Assembly (NCBI GenBank): GCA_951640165.1
Contig: OX621256.1
Location: 9,362,001 to 9,426,000, forward strand
DNA from: Pseudoips prasinana
Lineage: Eukaryota; Arthropoda; Insecta; Lepidoptera; Nolidae
Direction: 5' to 3'
DNA: 64,000 nt
The notes below the pieces were generated by a model. That model had not been told where the DNA came from, searched no databases, and saw only the letters and a program-made list of their open reading frames with translations. The translations under genes were made by a program, and so were the position numbers. Each line of letters opens with the position of its first letter. Position 1 is the stretch's first letter. Below, piece after piece: positions 41,259-53,105 of the stretch.

Positions 41259-41312
41259 GGCAGTCGGCAAGGCTCCGTTGAAATATGTTTCAACGGAGCC
41301 TTGCCGACTGCC
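41259..41312. repeat. Perfect 25-bp hairpin, 4-nt loop
   Basis: Arm 41259-41283 (GGCAGTCGGCAAGGCTCC...), loop TATG, exact reverse complement 41288-41312. About 380 bp upstream of the GT92 gene. Confidence 0.92.
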
Positions 41313-41594
41313 ATGCCATAGTAAAATTTTAGTCCTAGTTAGTACAAATAGTATTACAAAATCTTTAAATAATTCATTTTAGCAGGTCGATATACCTATA
41401 TATAATTCATTGATGCAATAATGGAAAACACAAACTATACTTATTTCTCAAATCCGTACCTTTCCCAGAACTGACTGTACTAAATATATGGTAGGAACTA
41501 GCAACACTGTTCATTCATCACAAACTATCTGCAATGCCGTGAAATGGTTTTGTGCTAATTTTAATTAGTTAAACAAGTGTTGTTGTCTGTATAG

Positions 41595-41679
41595 GTAAGT
41601 TTATGAATTTTATCAAATTGTTACACGGGTTTTGAGACGTTTGTCCTAGTTTATTTAGGTACAGTAACTACTGTTTCAG
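41595..41679 (+). other. Predicted 5'UTR intron of the GT92 gene (85 nt)
   Basis: Donor TATAG|GTAAGT at 41595 and acceptor CTGTTTCAG|A at 41679, both strong, just upstream of the start codon. Inferred from consensus only. Confidence 0.55.
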
Positions 41680-41697
41680 ATGCCGGTGTATAAATGA
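41680..41697 (+). promoter_or_regulatory. Five-codon upstream ORF overlapping the GT92 start codon
   Basis: ATG CCG GTG TAT AAA TGA; its TGA overlaps the main ATG as ATGA (41694-41697). Such an arrangement can lower translation or force reinitiation. If the predicted intron is used, this ATG is the first codon of the exon. Confidence 0.6.
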
Positions 41698-43196
41698 AGA
41701 CTCCCCGCAACTCTCCAGGGACCACGATGAGGAAATATTACCAGCTTATCCTTATCATAGTCTGCTTTCTGAGTATTGTGACTCTTCTCATATACCGCCA
41801 CGAGTATTATAGACTCAGATATGTGTTAGAAGTGCTCAATTTCTTCGGAAAACCGGGGCTTTCGGAGATCGAGTTCTGCGGGCCCGGTTTTAACGCGACG
41901 ATGCTGTCAGAAATCCTGCGAAACTCATCTATGGAAGTTCGCGAGACCCCGCCTCTGTTCCAACAAATTGATGAAAACTTCTACTCGTATTCGGCATTTT
42001 TGAGATCCTATCAGAAATATGATACATTGAGTCCCACTCATGCTCATAATATAGACACCATAGTGATTGGTAAGGCGCACATCACACCTAACTTCCGCTG
42101 CAATATTTGGTTGGAGAACACAAGTAAGCCTAAAGCAGGAAGATTCACTTACAAGATTGTCTCTGAACCTCTTAATGATTACCGGTTATACATCTTCCAT
42201 TGCTCTCTAAATAAGAATTTAGGAAAACCAAAAGGAATAAGCTTCTATATGAATGACTATGACATAAATCCTATACATGCACCCATTAATAGAGTTATAG
42301 AAGTAAATACTAAGAGAAAACCTAGAGAACCTAGCAACATTCGTTTTGTTAATAATATAGAACCAGCAATGTGTGTCATTCCTAATCAAGTACCGTTAGT
42401 CTCCAGAGATTCATTCATTGAATTCTTAGTATTCCACCATATGATGGGTGTAAATTACTTCACAATCTATGATAGCATGATTTCGGAAGATATCATTCAT
42501 CGATTCAATTTACTGCCGACAGATATTACACAGTGGAACATACAGTTCTTTCCTTTGAACTATCCTTTTGTGTTTGCTAAGTCATATAACATTGTAAGAG
42601 ATGCTATTGAGCTGGACTGTCTGTTTAGACATTTTAGAATTGATAAGGAAGAGTCCAATAAAGCAAGCCACATCATGGTAATGTCCTGGGATGAATTTTT
42701 GGTACCCAGAGTACACAACAGTATCAAAGAAATATTCAATGATTTTGATCCCACACGAAAATTCAGAACATTAGAAGTGAAACCTCTTCTCTTCTGTTTA
42801 AACCAAGCAGACGATGACCAAACTGAAGAAGGATTCCCCGATGTAATGAGGAAAACTCATTATTATTTACTGCCTCAAGAGATACGGTCTGTCATGGTAA
42901 GGAATTTAGATTCAATGACAAATTTTGAGGATATCTACAACCTTACATTGAGTATCAAAACTCTGCCATTAGATATACTAGGAGCCCATAAGTATACAGA
43001 ATGTAGGGACCCAAAGATAAATAACCCAATAGGTTCAGCATATAATGCGTCACAGATGACAGTATTTCAGCATAAATTTGAAGGTGCCATGTCAAAATTC
43101 GGTCAGAATTTAGTTAGTAATAGAATTTATAGGTTGTATAGATCAGGCAAGATTTGGGAGAAGCCCAATAATGAATTTGTTAGAGATATGTTATGA
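41694..43196 (+). CDS. Glycosyltransferase family 92 (DUF23) type II membrane protein
   Basis: 500 residues, one uninterrupted coding exon. Short cytoplasmic basic N-terminus (R5, R13, K14), one signal-anchor membrane helix at about 15-34 (YQLILIIVCFLSIVTLLIY), then a Golgi-luminal stem and catalytic domain. The GT92 core is at about 225-470: DSFIEFLVFHHMMGVNYFTI, YDSMISEDI, and MVMSWDEFLVPR at about 329-340 as the DxD-like metal/sugar-nucleotide site. Relatives include C. elegans GALT-1, which adds beta-1,4-galactose to core fucose of N-glycans; the substrate here is inferred only from family. Potential N-glycosylation sites include NAT and NSS near 70-80. Length is normal for the family. 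Start chosen because it is the first Met before the membrane helix; a minimal upstream ORF overlaps it. Confidence 0.93.
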   Translation: MKTPRNSPGTTMRKYYQLILIIVCFLSIVTLLIYRHEYYRLRYVLEVLNFFGKPGLSEIEFCGPGFNATMLSEILRNSSMEVRETPPLFQQIDENFYSYSAFLRSYQKYDTLSPTHAHNIDTIVIGKAHITPNFRCNIWLENTSKPKAGRFTYKIVSEPLNDYRLYIFHCSLNKNLGKPKGISFYMNDYDINPIHAPINRVIEVNTKRKPREPSNIRFVNNIEPAMCVIPNQVPLVSRDSFIEFLVFHHMMGVNYFTIYDSMISEDIIHRFNLLPTDITQWNIQFFPLNYPFVFAKSYNIVRDAIELDCLFRHFRIDKEESNKASHIMVMSWDEFLVPRVHNSIKEIFNDFDPTRKFRTLEVKPLLFCLNQADDDQTEEGFPDVMRKTHYYLLPQEIRSVMVRNLDSMTNFEDIYNLTLSIKTLPLDILGAHKYTECRDPKINNPIGSAYNASQMTVFQHKFEGAMSKFGQNLVSNRIYRLYRSGKIWEKPNNEFVRDML

Positions 43197-43295
43197 ACTT
43201 AAATGAATATTAACAGTGACATATCAATATCTTACAACTACTAAAACAAAACTCACAAAAATGAACTTTAATATTTATTGTTATACTATTGTTTG

Positions 43296-43549
43296 TTAAA
43301 CAACACAACACAAGCTTTTAATGGCATTCTGTAGCAAGTTTCTTTCATGATAATCTGCAATTAGCTCCATGGCTTTAATCAGATTAGCTTTCAACATGTA
43401 AGACTTGTGAGTGGGCATCTTATGATCTCTCATCTCTTATTTCTTCACTAAATAGAGTGTTCAGGTATAATTGTGCTTACCTGTAAGAGATTGATACACT
43501 TGACCCAATCTGATTCAATGTAATCCATAAATGTTTGAGTGTACTTCAT
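43296..43549 (-). CDS. Candidate small two-exon gene or fragment, unknown
   Basis: Exon a 43481-43549: MKYTQTFMDYIESDWVKCIN then LLQ, with a strong donor CAG|GTAAGC. Exon b 43296-43433, after a possible 47-nt intron ending AAGAG: MRDHKMPTHKSYMLKANLIK, then AMELIADYHERNLLQNAIK and stop. Both have protein-like composition and phase 0, but the intron is short, its acceptor is poor, and I recognise no family. It may be part of a larger gene convergent with GT92, or a pseudogene. Confidence 0.35.
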
Positions 43550-43559
43550 TGTTGGTGAG

Positions 43560-45480
43560 CCAAATAAATAAAATAAAATAATCTAGCCGCATCCTTTTCA
43601 GCCGAGATATTTTGGTACAGTTTCTTTTCAAAAATATAGTAGTTAAGTTGTGTTCTGATAATTTTACTGGAATCAGTAACATTTGTGTGTTTTATTTAAG
43701 ATAGTTGGTAGATATTGAGTCAATATGATTCACAGTCAACATTATTGTTGCGTGCTCTATAGGTGCATATAGAAAATGGACACAAGAAAAAGGTGTATAA
43801 AAAAGTGTAGAGATTGTTATATAAATTATCATATACTCAACTGAATAAAGTTGTACAGATATTAGGTCTCGAATTGCCAAGTAAATTACAAGCTAGATAA
43901 TTATTGCACTAAATTAGTCATCAATAATTAGGTCCCATGTCTATCTTTAAGTACATTGTAAGAGGTGCTTGCGTTTTGTGAGACTTTTATTATTCACCAA
44001 AAGAATTGTGTACATTTAGTTATTTGATAACTATGTTTCACAAGAAACTGTTACTGCATACTACCACTCTGTGGAATTAATTAAATACAAATTTAATTGA
44101 TTCTGATCTAGTATGACACAGAGTGAATGTTCAAGAAGCTAATCCATTTCTTTTTTTTTTTATTATCCACACAGCACTTGTGATCCCTCTGGTGTTGGAG
44201 GGGCCACACTGCCGTACATAATAATATGCTGAAGAGCCATAATGCAGTGAAATTTACCATGGTTAATGCTTCGCTCTACGAAGTAGTAAAGTGGCATTTA
44301 CCATATAATATGCTTTTGTTAAATGACATTTAAGTGATTGCACAGCAGCACGGGTGGATAGTGACCAACATGTTTGTCTGCCTTGCTCTTCTATAAAATA
44401 AATGGAAAACATCTAAATTCGTGAGTTAGATGCATGCTGAAGTATTGACCTTAAATATTTCTGACAAATTCCTAGTATTTTATCATTTTACCTGTTGATG
44501 TCCAAGGAGTGGTCATGCAGGAAAAGTTGCATTTTTTGTTTTGATTTATATAGCATCTACTTAGTCATGCATATTTTTCCTCCTTATAAAATATTGCAAG
44601 ATTACAAGATCCTGTAATACTGCTTCTATGCATAATAAAGTGTGATTTAAGTACAACTATAGAGGTAGAATTGGTTGCAGCGGTCCAGCAAAACATATGA
44701 TTTGTTTACTTTTAACAAACTGTCTGAAAGTTCTTTATATTATTATGTCAATGATTTTTACACAGAGTTTATTTAGTAAACTAAGTCCCTGTTATAGGGC
44801 TGTCAAACGACTGGATAACATTTTAGTGATCAGCACGAGGAAATGTAAAAGCTATTGATAAGGGAAGGTGTATTTATGGAATAAGTTATATATGAGCAAA
44901 CATGCCCTCAAAATAGTTTAACTTATTGATGGAAATATAATTTACAATTAGGGTGTGATGCGTTAAATATGATTATAATTTAAATATTAATAAGAAAAAT
45001 GTATTACTGTATTGATATAATATAAATTAAAGACTCTTTAATTTTAAATTTATATTAGTACACTAGTAGATATTTTCTAACACATCACACCCAATTTGCA
45101 ACTGACTGTAGATGTATGAACTCCTGCCCTAAATTTCTATACTGTACACGGTATGTTCACTATGCTAGAAGAATGCTGAGAACTGACAGCAGTCCTAGAC
45201 CCTGTGCAGAAGTCATAACAAACTTATTGAGCTGAAACTGATACATACTTAAGTAAACCTTTGGCATTAATCTTATTTGATCAGATGTATTTGTGATTAA
45301 CTCATAAATATTCAATATAATCATCATTATTAATTATAAATAATCTTAACTCATTTAGGCCCAAGGCTTTAGGGTTGTCACTTTGTAGTTTTATTGAACA
45401 ACTACCAAAGTAACAACCCTATATATTATTTCCTGAATTTATTGAAATGTTACCTATTTTCAGGAAAACTTGGGCTTGTC
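43560..45480. other. AT-rich intergenic DNA, no gene seen
   Basis: Chance ORFs only. A T-tract followed by TTATTATCCACACAGC at 44148 suggests a retroelement tail. An imperfect inverted repeat (AGGGTTGT...ACAACCCT) lies at 45371-45421. Confidence 0.5.
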
Positions 45481-45498
45481 TTGCTTGTTAGTAACCAC

Positions 45499-45613
45499 GG
45501 CTACATATCAAGCTATACATTTCCAGTATAAGCGGATCCCGCGTTGTATAGGATTTCTATACAATGTTGTCAGTTGTCAGCTTATATTGGAAATTATAAC
45601 TAGATATGTAGCC
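45499..45613. mobile_element. Short palindromic MITE-like element
   Basis: GGCTACATATCAAGCTATACAT... is mirrored by ...AACTAGATATGTAGCC; also CCAGTATAAGC/GCTTATATTGG inside. 115 bp, no clear target duplication. Confidence 0.55.
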
Positions 45614-45989
45614 ATGTGTACCATTAGAAAATATTACCATTAATATGTGCCTTTATTATAGGTGGCTAGATACTCAATTGTCACTTTCATATTATTGTAA
45701 TAAGACTGCTTTTATTAAAATAAAATTAATATTGATAAGTTTAATATAAAAAAAAATATATATAAATTTCATGATTGTTACCAAGTGTACTTTTGTTAGG
45801 ATGTGTCTTCCATTAATTAACTTCTCGGATGTTTATTTTTATTTTAAGCAAGAGGCAATATAAGTGATTTATTTATCTTTTGTTAAAACAATTTGTAATT
45901 CAAAGGATTATTTATCTATATTTATTTTTATGCGAATAAAATGTCTTCCTGGTCGAATTTCTACCATAGTACGCAAGTACTCTCATGAT

Positions 45990-46085
45990 CTGATTGGACG
46001 CCTAGCCGACACCATCGAAAAGAGGTCAGGTTAAGGACCGACGGCGTAACGTGCATTGCGAGGCACGAGGGTGTAATATCGCAAA
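45990..46085 (-). mobile_element. SINE fragment
   Basis: GACCGACGGCGTAACGTGC..GAGGCACG matches, inverted, the SINE body at 11545-11570 (GTGCCTCGG..CACTTAAAGCCGTCGGTCC). Confidence 0.55.
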
Positions 46086-46557
46086 TTTCTAGACTACGGG
46101 CCGATATTAAATATGGCCGTCATTAATCATGTAATTATTTACGTATACATGCATCATTTTATTCGCAATAGTCATAGGTTGCCACCATACTGACTGCAAA
46201 TGGATGCTGTCGTGTTTTTTAAATGTTCACACAACTTACGACTGCGCAAGTAATGGGTCGCCAACGCGTAGTGCCCGTATATTTTACAAATCACGACTGT
46301 ATGCAGTTGACACACATGCGTTTGTTTCATTCAACCTTAGGTACTGTTAAATTTTTTCGTTTGTGATATATATATTGTCTCTTGTATGAATACTCTGATT
46401 TGTTTTTGAGAAAAAAGCCGTTTTGTTGTTTTTAAATTGCACTTCTAGATTGTATTGTACTTCTAGAATATAAGTATAACTATATACTAGTGCTAAGAAC
46501 AAATCAATTTGCGGCACCACCATTTGAAAATATTATTTTAATATAATAAAGCACTTC

Positions 46558-46772
46558 CAGGTGACCTATCGCCTAATTCGCCAATCATCGTGATTGGTGT
46601 TGAAATGAAACAGACGAAGGTGAAAGTCTTAAACATTGTAAATCGACTCTGGACCATTTCTGACGCCACATGTGTTTATGGAAGCCGATTGAACGAATGG
46701 TTTAGTAATTTTAACCTTCATCTATTTGAACGGCGATCACATCGGCGACATAGGTAGCAGGTCGCCTGAAAG
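46558..46772. mobile_element. MITE, same family as 48945-49174
   Basis: Ends CAGGTGACCT and, inverted, CAGGCGACCT. The interior shares CATGTG...TATGGAAGCCGATT and a TTAACCTTCATCTATTTGAA arm with the other copy. Diverged. Confidence 0.6.
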
Positions 46773-47149
46773 TTAAAATTTGTGAATTGTGTTACATTTA
46801 TTTATTGTATTTGTGAATGGAGTAAAAGAACACTATTTCTTTGGTGATATACAAGGTGTAGGTAACATTGTGTAGAATAAATGATCTTCACATTTAGGCC
46901 CAAGGGTTTAGGATTGCTTTTAATTTTAAATTGCTATTAATATATTAATAAATTGCGCTATCTACCCATGAACAAATAAAAATATAACCAGTTAGATACG
47001 AAAAAATATTTTGACTCCATAATAATCCATCATGGGAGAGTTATTCTTGTATGACAACTCAATTTTTATAGTGCCTTTCGCATGTGCATGGCTACATATT
47101 GTTCAGTTTCATAGGCAAATTTAATCTCTTTAAGTTACATACTTACATA

Positions 47150-47256
47150 GTGGACCGCTGGAGGCGTGCAGCACAAGACTGGCCATTGTGGATATCCTTG
47201 GGGGGAGGCCTTTGTCCAGCAGTGGACGTCTTTCGGCTGATATGATGATGAAGTTA
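47150..47256 (+). mobile_element. RTE LINE 3' tail
   Basis: TGGACCGCTGGAGGCGTGCA...GGAGGCCTTTGTCCAGCAGTGG, ACGTCTTTCGGCTGATATGA, TGATGAAG: the standard lepidopteran RTE 3' end, 5' truncated. Confidence 0.8.
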
Positions 47257-47689
47257 CATCCACTATCTATGTTACACCTTGTAAATATATTTTAAGTTAA
47301 ACAATTGTATTATTTTTCAAAATGTATTCTCATATAGCTCGTTGAAAGCACAGAACATTTTTATTTTTTCATAAGATTCACATGGCTGTAGAAATAGTGT
47401 TCGTAAATCTCAAATTAAGTGTTTATTTAATATTAATGTGAACTAATATGTTATTTATAAAGCCATTGTTTATCCGTTTGTATGTTTACAAAATAAAACA
47501 CATGAAATGATACTAGGTAAATGTTTATTTCGGTCATCTATTCTAAATACAAAGGCAGGCGTCGCGTCGCCCGGAAATCTTCACAGATCAATTTATTAAA
47601 CATAATTTAAAAATTGTTACGAATACATGAAATAATGTGTCATATAAGTACACGAATAAAACGTTTAATATCACTATAATAGAAGTAAA

Positions 47690-47812
47690 GACGCCAGCAC
47701 TTCAAGCTACCCCAATCTGTCAAATTTCCCCAATTGAAAGTGAACCTTATGCTTATGTGATAAAGTTGAAAATCTATAAAAGGAATTTGACAGATTATGG
47801 TGCTGGCGTCTA
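47690..47812. mobile_element. Foldback/MITE-like element
   Basis: AGACGCCAGCAC...AATCTGTCAAATTT is mirrored by AATTTGACAGATT...GTGCTGGCGTCT. A 64-codon ORF across it is a chance product. Confidence 0.6.
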
Positions 47813-48063
47813 TACAAGGATTTTAAAATGAGCAAACCTTGAGCAATACATAAGTGTATTGTCGTTGCCACTAAATAATAGGAAAAATGTTTGGAGGGAA
47901 CACTTTCAACTTAAATATAAATACACTTTAAAGCTTACATAAATTTTAAATATTGCAACGAGCGAACTTATATTAAGGCTACAGTGTTAAGTACTGATTA
48001 ATATCTCACTAAAATTATTCCTAACGCCTAGCCAATCGGACGAGATAATATCGTTTATTATCT

Positions 48064-48264
48064 GTGAGTGTGGTGTTGTTGGTAGCACTGTTCACGACGC
48101 GTCTGTACGTTTTTTGCTATACTCTTGCAACGGCGCGTTTCTATATATTTTTCGTATACCCGCAGTGCACGGCGACGCGTCTTTTATATTTTCTTAAATA
48201 TGGTAGAACTGAGCTGAACCCACAGACGAGTCGTTGGGTTCAAGTACTTAGGACGCGTTTTTAA
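48064..48264. other. Short ORF with no support
   Basis: A 66-codon open frame with hydrophobic segments lies here, but no splice context, homology or codon signal supports it. The surrounding 47.8-48.8 kb shows nothing else. Confidence 0.2.
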
Positions 48265-48854
48265 GTTAAAGGCATATCATACCATAGAGAATAGAAATGT
48301 TTGGGGCATGGAGATGTTGTTACGTTTATAGGCACCCAGGTATGAAAGTAGGCAGTGTGTTTAGGCATTGGCCTCGCTACTACAGCTGGAATTTATTTTT
48401 TCTAGTTCAATGTTAATTGTATACATATATCTGACACTGATGTTGTTATTATTCGCGAATGATTTGTGTACAGTGATTATCTCGACTCATTGGCTCGACT
48501 TTAGCCACGAACGACGGCTATAGAATACTGAAAGTATGCGTCAATACACTTATTTAAACGAAATATATAAAATAATAGAGATGAGAAACGTGTTAGATTG
48601 AACTTCTGACCCCTTTGACTGCCTTTTAGATACGCTGGAGGTTGTATGACATACTTAGTAAAGTTGAGAACTCAATGTGGAATGTCTTGCCACTTTTATT
48701 AAATTTATTTTGATTGTCTTAACTTGATCTTCTATATTATTTTCGACTTATGACTATACGATTTATAGTATACGGTGATATCAAAAAGTATCATGTTATA
48801 TTGCTCTCGCTTGATGATTATTTTCGATATCCCCGTATGCGATATATCGCATAC

Positions 48855-49235
48855 AGCCATCTGATCACAAACTAGGCAGAACCTGTTCTATGGCAACTAG
48901 ACAACGGGCACTCAGACACAACAAATATTCTACAAAGATTTGTCCTGGGGTCTACCGGCTAAGTCACCGAACATCGATTTCATAAATCATAAAGGTTAAA
49001 AATGACTTAATCAATCGTTAAATCGGCTTCAACGTTGACAATCGATTGCGGGATTGACGTCACATGTGCTCATGGAAGCCGATTTAACGATTGATTAAGT
49101 CACTTTTAACCTTTATTTATTTGAAAGCCATTTAAGAAATCGGTGTTCGGCGACTTAGCCAGTAGAGCCCCTGGCTGGGGTTGAATACCATGACTCTCAC
49201 TTAGCAGTCAGCGTCACTAACTAACAAGCCAGTCA
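48855..49235 (-). mobile_element. tRNA-derived SINE interrupted by a MITE
   Basis: SINE words CATCTGATCACAAACTAGGC (48860) and ATTTGTCCTGG (48939) resume after the MITE as CTGGGGTTGAATACCATGAC and ...AAGCCAG (to about 49235). Same family and order as 58850-59118. Confidence 0.6.
48945..49174. mobile_element. MITE with long inverted repeats
   Basis: Ends CTGGGGTCTACCGGCTAAGTC and its inverse GACTTAGCCAGTAGAGCCCC. Inner arms AAGGTTAAAAATGACTTAAT / ATTAAGTCACTTTTAACCTT and ATCGTTAAATCGGCTT / AAGCCGATTTAACGAT are nearly perfect. 230 bp. Confidence 0.8.
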
Positions 49236-49393
49236 ATTAAGTTGTGTGAAGCTTCAGAATACAAAAGGGATACAGTCAAAGGGTGGTACTAGATGTAGCA
49301 ATTATGTATGATTTCAGCAGGAAACTGATATTATAACGTTAGAAGGCACGGATATGATGCTATGAACACAAGGGTTCATGAGCTATAAAAGCC

Positions 49394-49764
49394 TTTTCGC
49401 CATAAGATGAGTTCCCCGACAGTTAATTTTTTTCCGTCGCACACATACTACTTTAGACACATAAAAAAAAACAGGCAAAAAAAATCAAAAAGAAATGATA
49501 AAAAAATATTGCCTTTCGTAAATTATTAAGTAAATTATTGTAGTTATAATTAACTGTTAATAAATTAAGAAAATAAAAAAGTGTAAATCTTAAAAATGTC
49601 TAATGCGTTGAACGGAACGTCCGCCAATAGAGATTGACACTAATCCGATTTCATGTTCTTTGTCAACTGAATCGATATTATAAAAAAATCGATTATATTT
49701 TGTTAGATCACGTCACTACAATTGTCAGACAAGAACTGTCAGGGAACTCATCTTATGGCGAAAA
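49394..49764. mobile_element. MITE with about 30-bp inverted ends
   Basis: TTTTCGCCATAAGATGAGTTCC..GACAGTT at 49394 and AACTGTC..GGAACTCATCTTATGG, CGAAAA ending 49764. The interior is A-rich and noncoding. Confidence 0.8.
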
Positions 49765-52700
49765 TACTATAACTTGTATAACATGCACTCTATGAAGGCC
49801 GAAGAATAGTCTGTGGATGTACATACATTTTCAAATGCCTTGATTCTGTTGTACACCAACTAATTTTCATACAATTTCATTCGAATATTTTCGGGATTTG
49901 AGGGAAAACAAGTGTTGCCCGTCTACTTATATGCCCCAGAAAAGCATTAGAATCAGTTTATGAATGCTTTTTTTATAGAAACTGTAATACCATGTTAGTA
50001 AAGTCGGGACAGCACTTTAGGTATTTAAAGAGCTGTTTGGTTAAAATAATGAAAAGAAGTGTTTCCCATTGTTATACTATTATATTATAAAACACCGCAT
50101 TGGAGCTATCTTTGGTCATCACTAGTTCATAATCCCAGTAGATAGTCCAAGAATGTCAAGACAATCTAAAATTGACAATAATTATGTCACCCACAAAGAT
50201 TTTTAATAAGCCATAACTTGGGTCCTGCAAAAAAAATTACAGTTCTTTTGTCAAATAAATTCATAGTTTAATACTGATTCCAATGTTACTTTTATATTAT
50301 ATCAATAAATCATGTTAGGGTCTGTCAAATTAATATACTCCTGAGAAGCAATTTCGCTAGCAACCAGGGTTTAAGAATATAACATTGCATTTAAATTAGA
50401 AGTGTAAAAACCAGAATTGCAACCATTATTATTATTCCATATTCACAAATAAAATTATAGTACGATTTAACTAATATTTTTGGTAAATACGTAACTTAGA
50501 TATTACATATTTGAATGTTTAATGAGCCCCATTTTGGTTTAGAGGAATTGTCTAAATGCAATATTATGCTTAAGTCTACATAGCAAAAAATCCAATGAAT
50601 AAGTCGAACTTTATCCTATTTAAGGAACAATTATAGTATTTAAATGCTTCACTCTGGCCATTGGAATGCTGTATGCCTGAAGCCTAGTAAAAAAAGTGAC
50701 TAATAGCCATGTTATAAAATCAATGTTCAAGATCAAAACACTATATTAAAGAACTTACTTTGATAATAATCTGTTTGGAACATGTCACAATCGTTCAGAA
50801 AAATAGAACATTATTTATTTATTGTCATGATGTTTTGAAGTCGAAACTCGATCGTTCTACAAATAAGAAAAAAAATAACTATTATAAATTCATTTAACAA
50901 ACATTTATATTTACTAATCCAAATTGCCACAAGTCATTGTTACTAATTAAAATATTTCTGTGTTATAATATATTTATAAATTTTATTGCAAATTTAAAAT
51001 TTCAATTTCACGATAGATATCTAATTCTTGATCGGTATATTATAAGATATATCTTAAATTTATTATGTTCAAACATCAACATCAATATATATACATACAG
51101 TATGAAAAGGTAATCCTAAACAAGAAAATAGATTTAAAATATCACCTTGTCTAAAGACTAAATAGTAAAAAGGATTACAGTAAATGCACGAAAAATAGTT
51201 ACATAGTCTTATGAGCTTTTTTTTAACAACAGTATTCTAAATGAGCTAAACAACAGTTGTGTGCGGGCATCGTAGGTTTACGTCGAAATTAATATATTAT
51301 TACATATTGATTATCATAATTATTGCCGAATAGGACTGAACGTGTCGTCCGATAAGTTCCAATGTGTCATTGAAACTAAGTGCAGTCCATAGATGTCGCT
51401 CGTCTCCACCAATATTCTTTTGTCTATGCGATGACGCTTGACAGCATTTTCCATAGACTAATGCACCACGCTTACGTCAAAGTTGTACCACGTGACTCAG
51501 TTCTTCGCTTGTTTACTATTTAGCATAGAAAATTTTAAGACTAGAATCTTTTAATATTGTCTATTCAAACAGACAGAAAGAGACAAAGCAAATTTAGTTC
51601 ATTAACGGTTAAAGATACATTTCTCTATGTCACTTGTTCAACAAATATCGACAAAAACATTTATCAATATTTTTTCTAGTACACCCTTAAGACTACCGAC
51701 ATCCATGATAACGCACTTTTAAACACACAATAACTGCACACAAACCTATAATAATAAATGACAGCAGCCGAATTCTTAGACGAGGTAGACAAATCTTTAT
51801 ATAAGTATTGTATTAGAGGAAAATGAATAATATATGCCTTACATTTAGGCAGGATTTTGCTTGGCAGCAGAGTCAGATTAGTCTATAAATTCGGCTGTTA
51901 GACTAGCAATTGTATGTCTGTTTAATATGATAACGTAACGTTTCTCCACCCAGAAAGTTAATTTCATTAAAATGTAATATAGAGCATCAGTATGTTCCTT
52001 GTCTTTCCCATAATTTGAACTGGGGTCGGATTCCAGATTTAATTTGATGCAGTTTGCTACCAGAAAGGAGTACACAAGACTCCGTCGGACTGAGCCAGTA
52101 AGCGAGACAGTTAGACCAGGTGTCAAAATCTATTAGGCTTTTGACTACCTGCATAGATGCTCTCATGACAACCAGCGTAATTCAACATAGAAATACCTAT
52201 TTATGATACAAATCAGATGTGTCTCAAATGATAGAATTAACATTTCCTTTAGTTCTAATAAAAGAGGACCATTTTTGAACTTGTCTCACTGTTAAGTTCA
52301 GATATAATAAGTCATACGACCGAGTGACTGTAGTAAGAAATTCGTGCTAATATTAGTAACATTCAATTGCCACTCTCCAAGTACTTACAAATAATATAAA
52401 AGCCGTTTCCTTACTCGTGGAACAGTCTTAACAATGTGATCATTTATTGAGGAAGCATATGTCTCTCATCATCATCATTTCATCATAATTACCTTAAACA
52501 GGTTATGGACTATACTATTCCACATTAATTTCAACCTTATCACTTTGGTATAAGGTCCAAAAACAATTAAACAAAATATAGTAAAGCCTGGTTAAGGGTA
52601 AAAGAGCTAAATCTATCATTGAAATTGCACAACTAGTAAAACATTGACGCACTTTGTGTCAAGAGCCAATTTATTTGCGTACGTCACGTTACCCCAAATC
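49765..52700. other. AT-rich intergenic DNA, no gene seen
   Basis: Read on both strands; only short unsupported ORFs (for example minus 51878-52126). No clear repeat boundary. Confidence 0.5.
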
Positions 52701-52712
52701 CTTGATCAAGAA

Positions 52713-53105
52713 TTTTACGTTTACCCCCATTCGTAAGTCGAATGTTTTCCATGATTTGCTAACATCTACAAGTTGTTTAGTTTTAGATAGAGCTGCTTAA
52801 GTATTCCACACTTTGTATTATACCCCACTGAAGAAAAAATATAAAACTTACGTATACCCCCAATCCTCAGTCGAAATTTTTCTATGATTCGCTAACATCT
52901 TCAAGTTGTTTAGTTTTAGATAGACCTGCTTAAGTATTCCACACTTTGTATTATCCCCCACTGAAGAAAGAATTTAAAACTTACGTTTACCCCCAATCCT
53001 CTGTCGAATGTTTTCCATGATTCGCTAACATCTTCAAGTTGTTTAGTTTAAGATAGAGTTGTTTAGTTTAAGATAGAGCTGCTTAAGTATTCCACACTGT
53101 GTACT
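52713..53105. repeat. 133-bp tandem repeat, three copies
   Basis: ACGT(T/A)TACCCCC recurs at 52717, 52850 and 52983; each copy includes GCTAACATCT.CAAGTTGTTTAG and TTAAGTATTCCACACT. The last copy has a small internal duplication (GTTTAGTTTAAGATAGAG twice). Confidence 0.9.
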
